A model generated the notes under the pieces. That model saw only the letters and a program-made list of their open reading frames with translations, was not told the origin of the DNA and searched no databases. Of a stretch of DNA of 40,189 nt, positions 38,475 to 40,189 are shown one piece after another. The translations under genes were made by a program, and so were the position numbers. How positions within the stretch are numbered: position 1 is the first letter of the stretch; each line of letters opens with the position of its first letter. The DNA lies in the IMG/VR virus record IMGVR_UViG_3300019890_000001, positions 1 to 40,189 of that record; one strand, written 5' to 3'. This DNA is from a virus.

Positions 38475-39102
38475 CATCATAAGCGATTTGCATGGTACCA
38501 AGCCCAAATTAGATGGTGGAGATCTTCTAATTCTTGCGGGAGACTATACTTCAGCGGACACCACGGGTCAATGGCTTGCCTTTAGAGAGTGGTTAAGGGA
38601 TCAAAAATATACCAAAAAAGTCATGATCGGGGGCAACCATGACATGTCCATTGAAGATGGAAGGTTCTATTTCAATCACGATTGGCTTGGAGCAACATGG
38701 TTAAAGGACACTGGCACCGAATTCGACGGCTTGAAAATATGGGGCTCTCCCTGGACTGCTTGGTTCGAAGGAATCAATCCCAGATGTACCGCATGGACTC
38801 TTAAAACCGACAAAAAATTAGCAGAAAAATGGGATTTAATCCCTGATGATACCGACATTTTGATCACTCATTCGCCTCCATACGGTATTTTAGACGAAGC
38901 AATGCATACTCATAACTTCCAAAGCGTCGGCAGTAAAAGTTTATTGGCCAGAGTTCATAAGATACGGCCAAAAATCCACGCATACGGCCACATCCACGAA
39001 GGATACGGCCAATATAAAGCAGAAGGCGTTCATTTTATCAATGCAAGTATTATGGATGTTAATTACAAACCTTCAAATAAACCAACAAGAATTGAATTAT
39101 GA
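38464..39102 (+). CDS. Calcineurin-like metallophosphoesterase
   Basis: A 212-residue binuclear metal phosphoesterase. Motifs in order: IISDLHG (D8, H10), LAGDYTS (GD), IGGNHD (GNHD), ILITHSPPYG, and AYGHIHEG (GHxH). It is a compact MPPED/rhamnogalacturonan-type member. Possible substrates are cyclic nucleotides or RNA 2',3'-cyclic phosphate ends. Its place between rtcB and the RNA ligase makes an end-healing role worth testing, but no substrate can be read from sequence. Confidence 0.9.
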   Translation: MIIDIISDLHGTKPKLDGGDLLILAGDYTSADTTGQWLAFREWLRDQKYTKKVMIGGNHDMSIEDGRFYFNHDWLGATWLKDTGTEFDGLKIWGSPWTAWFEGINPRCTAWTLKTDKKLAEKWDLIPDDTDILITHSPPYGILDEAMHTHNFQSVGSKSLLARVHKIRPKIHAYGHIHEGYGQYKAEGVHFINASIMDVNYKPSNKPTRIEL

Positions 39103-39377
39103 TCCCATGTAAAATCCGAGGATGTCGAAATCTCCAAAACGTTTGCAAAGATTGCGGACGCATTGTTTGTACCATGACTTTCCAACCTCCTAGTGATTGG
39201 ATTTGCGTAAAAGATCAAGTTCCCCCCGCCATGAAAGATGTGCTTCTTTTAGCAGGCAATCTTGTTGTGAAAGGCTGGAATGAATCGGTTCAGCCCGAAG
39301 AAGACCCATCGTATTGCAGTTACCAAGATTTTGATTCAGATGAGATAACTCACTGGATGCCTTACCCACAACCATAA
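39099..39377 (+). CDS. DUF551 protein with N-terminal Cys cluster, 92 aa
   Basis: N-terminal cysteines (CKIRGC, CKDCGRIVC) suggest a small zinc site. The C-terminal 60 residues have the DUF551 pattern: DWICVKDQVPPAMKDVLLLA, VVKGWNES, then ITHWMPYPQP. DUF551 proteins are common in phages and of unknown function. ATGA overlap with the phosphoesterase gene. Confidence 0.8.
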   Translation: MIPCKIRGCRNLQNVCKDCGRIVCTMTFQPPSDWICVKDQVPPAMKDVLLLAGNLVVKGWNESVQPEEDPSYCSYQDFDSDEITHWMPYPQP

Positions 39378-39385
39378 GGAAAAAT

Positions 39386-39526
39386 ATGAAAAAATTATTG
39401 CTAATGTTTATTTTAGGCTGTTCTTGTGTGGCTTATGCAGATCCCGGCATCATGATCGACATAGATATTATTTTTGAAAGACCATCCGGTCCCGGCGGAG
39501 TGGTAATGGGGGACTCATGCAAATAG
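39386..39526 (+). CDS. Small secreted protein, 46 aa
   Basis: A 46-residue frame behind AAGGAAAAAT. MKKLLLMFILGCSCVAYA is a textbook signal peptide with an AYA cleavage site, leaving a 28-residue mature peptide (DPGIMIDIDIIFERPSG ...). It could act in the periplasm. A Cys near residues 12-14 leaves lipidation open. Confidence 0.62.
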   Translation: MKKLLLMFILGCSCVAYADPGIMIDIDIIFERPSGPGGVVMGDSCK

Positions 39527-39609
39527 TATTTGTATTGATTCCAAAGACTTGGAAATCGATGGTAGATTTTTTCAAAAACCATAGAAAACCAAAAGAACCA
39601 CCACAATGA
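39517..39609 (+). CDS. Micro-gene, 30 aa
   Basis: A 30-residue frame (MQIVFVLIPKTWKSMVDFF, then KNHRKPKEPPQ) starting in the last codons of the secreted peptide and ending in an ATGA overlap with the next gene. The pattern of overlaps supports translation. Amphipathic N-terminus with a basic tail; role unknown. Confidence 0.45.
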   Translation: MQIVFVLIPKTWKSMVDFFKNHRKPKEPPQ

Positions 39610-39890
39610 TTTGGAAATCCATCAAAGAAGAATGGCCATATAGCAACGATGAAGTATGGCTAAGATATACCAAAGATGGAGTCAACTACATCGAGGAAAT
39701 TGTGCATGAGAAGTCTTTGGATCGGATTGATTGTTTGGGAATACCGGAATGGCGCGAATTAGATGCTCCAGAATGGATGAGCGAACACCAAAAAGACAAG
39801 TTCGAGCAAATGCGCCAACAAGGCGTAAGTTGGATCAACCGGATAAGTAATATCGACACCGAGGACTATGACAAAAGAAATCAAATGTAA
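39606..39890 (+). CDS. Hypothetical protein, 94 aa
   Basis: MIWKSIKEEWPYSNDEVWLR and a closing WRELDAPEWM give it a look similar to DUF551-type W-x-x-I openings but without the ITHWMP end. The C-terminal third is a charged helix (SEHQKDKFEQMRQQG). No family assigned. Confidence 0.65.
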   Translation: MIWKSIKEEWPYSNDEVWLRYTKDGVNYIEEIVHEKSLDRIDCLGIPEWRELDAPEWMSEHQKDKFEQMRQQGVSWINRISNIDTEDYDKRNQM

Positions 39891-40113
39891 ATGCAAACTT
39901 TGTAGGGCCAGACATCGTGAAAGTTTTGTCATTCAATTCGAAGACAAGATTGTCTGTTATGATTGTTTTTGCGAATACATGAAGATTTTTCGCGGCTATA
40001 AGAACCGACAGGCCCGTAAGAATTTAGAAATCCCCATCATAAAAAGGATTGAAAAAGATGAGCGAATATCCGAAGATACACAGTTTATGGAAACGACAAG
40101 GATGGTATTTTGA
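39868..40113 (+). CDS. Small Cys-rich (zinc) protein, 81 aa
   Basis: N-terminal CKCKLCRARHRES and CYDCFCEYM form a zinc-binding cluster. The C-terminal half is basic (RGYKNRQARKNLEIP). The last 18 codons overlap the start of the RNA ligase gene by 56 nt out of frame, so its true end may be earlier. The stop lies inside the terminal repeat. Confidence 0.65.
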   Translation: MTKEIKCKCKLCRARHRESFVIQFEDKIVCYDCFCEYMKIFRGYKNRQARKNLEIPIIKRIEKDERISEDTQFMETTRMVF

Positions 40114-40189
40114 TGAACAATGTAAAAAAGATCCAACCAAACAGCAAGGAAGACAATCTTTTATTGTTGGAGACTATGCTTGTGAGGAG
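40058..40189 (+). CDS. RNA ligase gene, 5' part (continues at position 1)
   Basis: The ATG at 40058 begins the Rnl2-type ligase whose remainder is at 2-685. The part here codes MSEYPKIHSLWKRQGWYFDE and on to ACEE; the repeat 40063-40189 duplicates 1-127. GGATTG lies 11 nt upstream of the start. Counted once, the protein is 229 residues. Confidence 0.88.
   Translation, partial: MSEYPKIHSLWKRQGWYFDEQCKKDPTKQQGRQSFIVGDYACEE
40063..40189. repeat. Right copy of the 127-bp terminal direct repeat
   Basis: Identical to positions 1-127. Removing one copy gives a circle of 40,062 bp. Confidence 0.95.

Overview
The window is almost certainly a complete, circular genome of a short-tailed, P22-like bacteriophage, not a piece of bacterial chromosome. 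Its first 127 bases recur exactly as its last 127 bases, so the unique circle is about 40,062 bp and the RNA ligase gene is cut by the arbitrary linear ends. Genes are tightly packed with ATGA or TAATG overlaps, and most products are virion or phage replication proteins. The gene order portal, scaffold, coat, head-tail adaptor, gp10-like protein, internal proteins is P22-like, but the coat is of the N4-gp56 type. The host cannot be fixed from sequence. A lambda-O-type origin, RusA and a RecT-like protein suggest a Gram-negative bacterium. No integrase was seen.

Layout. 1-16110 (+): end of an RNA ligase, an HNH homing endonuclease, then the head and internal-protein genes. 16090-16440 (-): three overlapping micro-genes for membrane peptides, too short for usual gene calling. 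16450-21250 (+): tail fibre or adhesin genes behind a good sigma70-like promoter, including two fibres with a related C-terminal domain. 21330-22592 (-): replication genes, with three 18-bp iterons and a polypyrimidine tract inside the O-like gene (probable origin). 22670-22760: a possible small RNA ending in a strong terminator. 22896-23587 (+): two unknown genes. 23584-26218 (-): recombination block (RecT-like annealing protein, partner protein, small proteins, PD-(D/E)XK exonuclease). 26295-29520 (+): Cro-like regulator, DNA-binding protein, a 360-nt highly structured non-coding segment, RusA and several small overlapping genes. 29580-30188 (-): three small genes. 30303-40113 (+): terminase, GroES-like co-chaperonin, membrane proteins, RtcB, endonuclease VII-like homing nuclease, a tRNA-Val-like gene with a ruined acceptor stem, a metallophosphoesterase, small proteins, and the start of the RNA ligase.

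Two things stand out. First, RtcB, an Rnl2-type ligase, a calcineurin-like phosphoesterase and a tRNA-like gene lie within about 5 kb on the circle and may be an RNA-repair module against tRNA-cutting defences. Second, the segment 26941-27300 folds into at least nine hairpins, three capped by GNRA tetraloops, and looks like a large structured RNA of unassigned class. No endolysin could be recognised.
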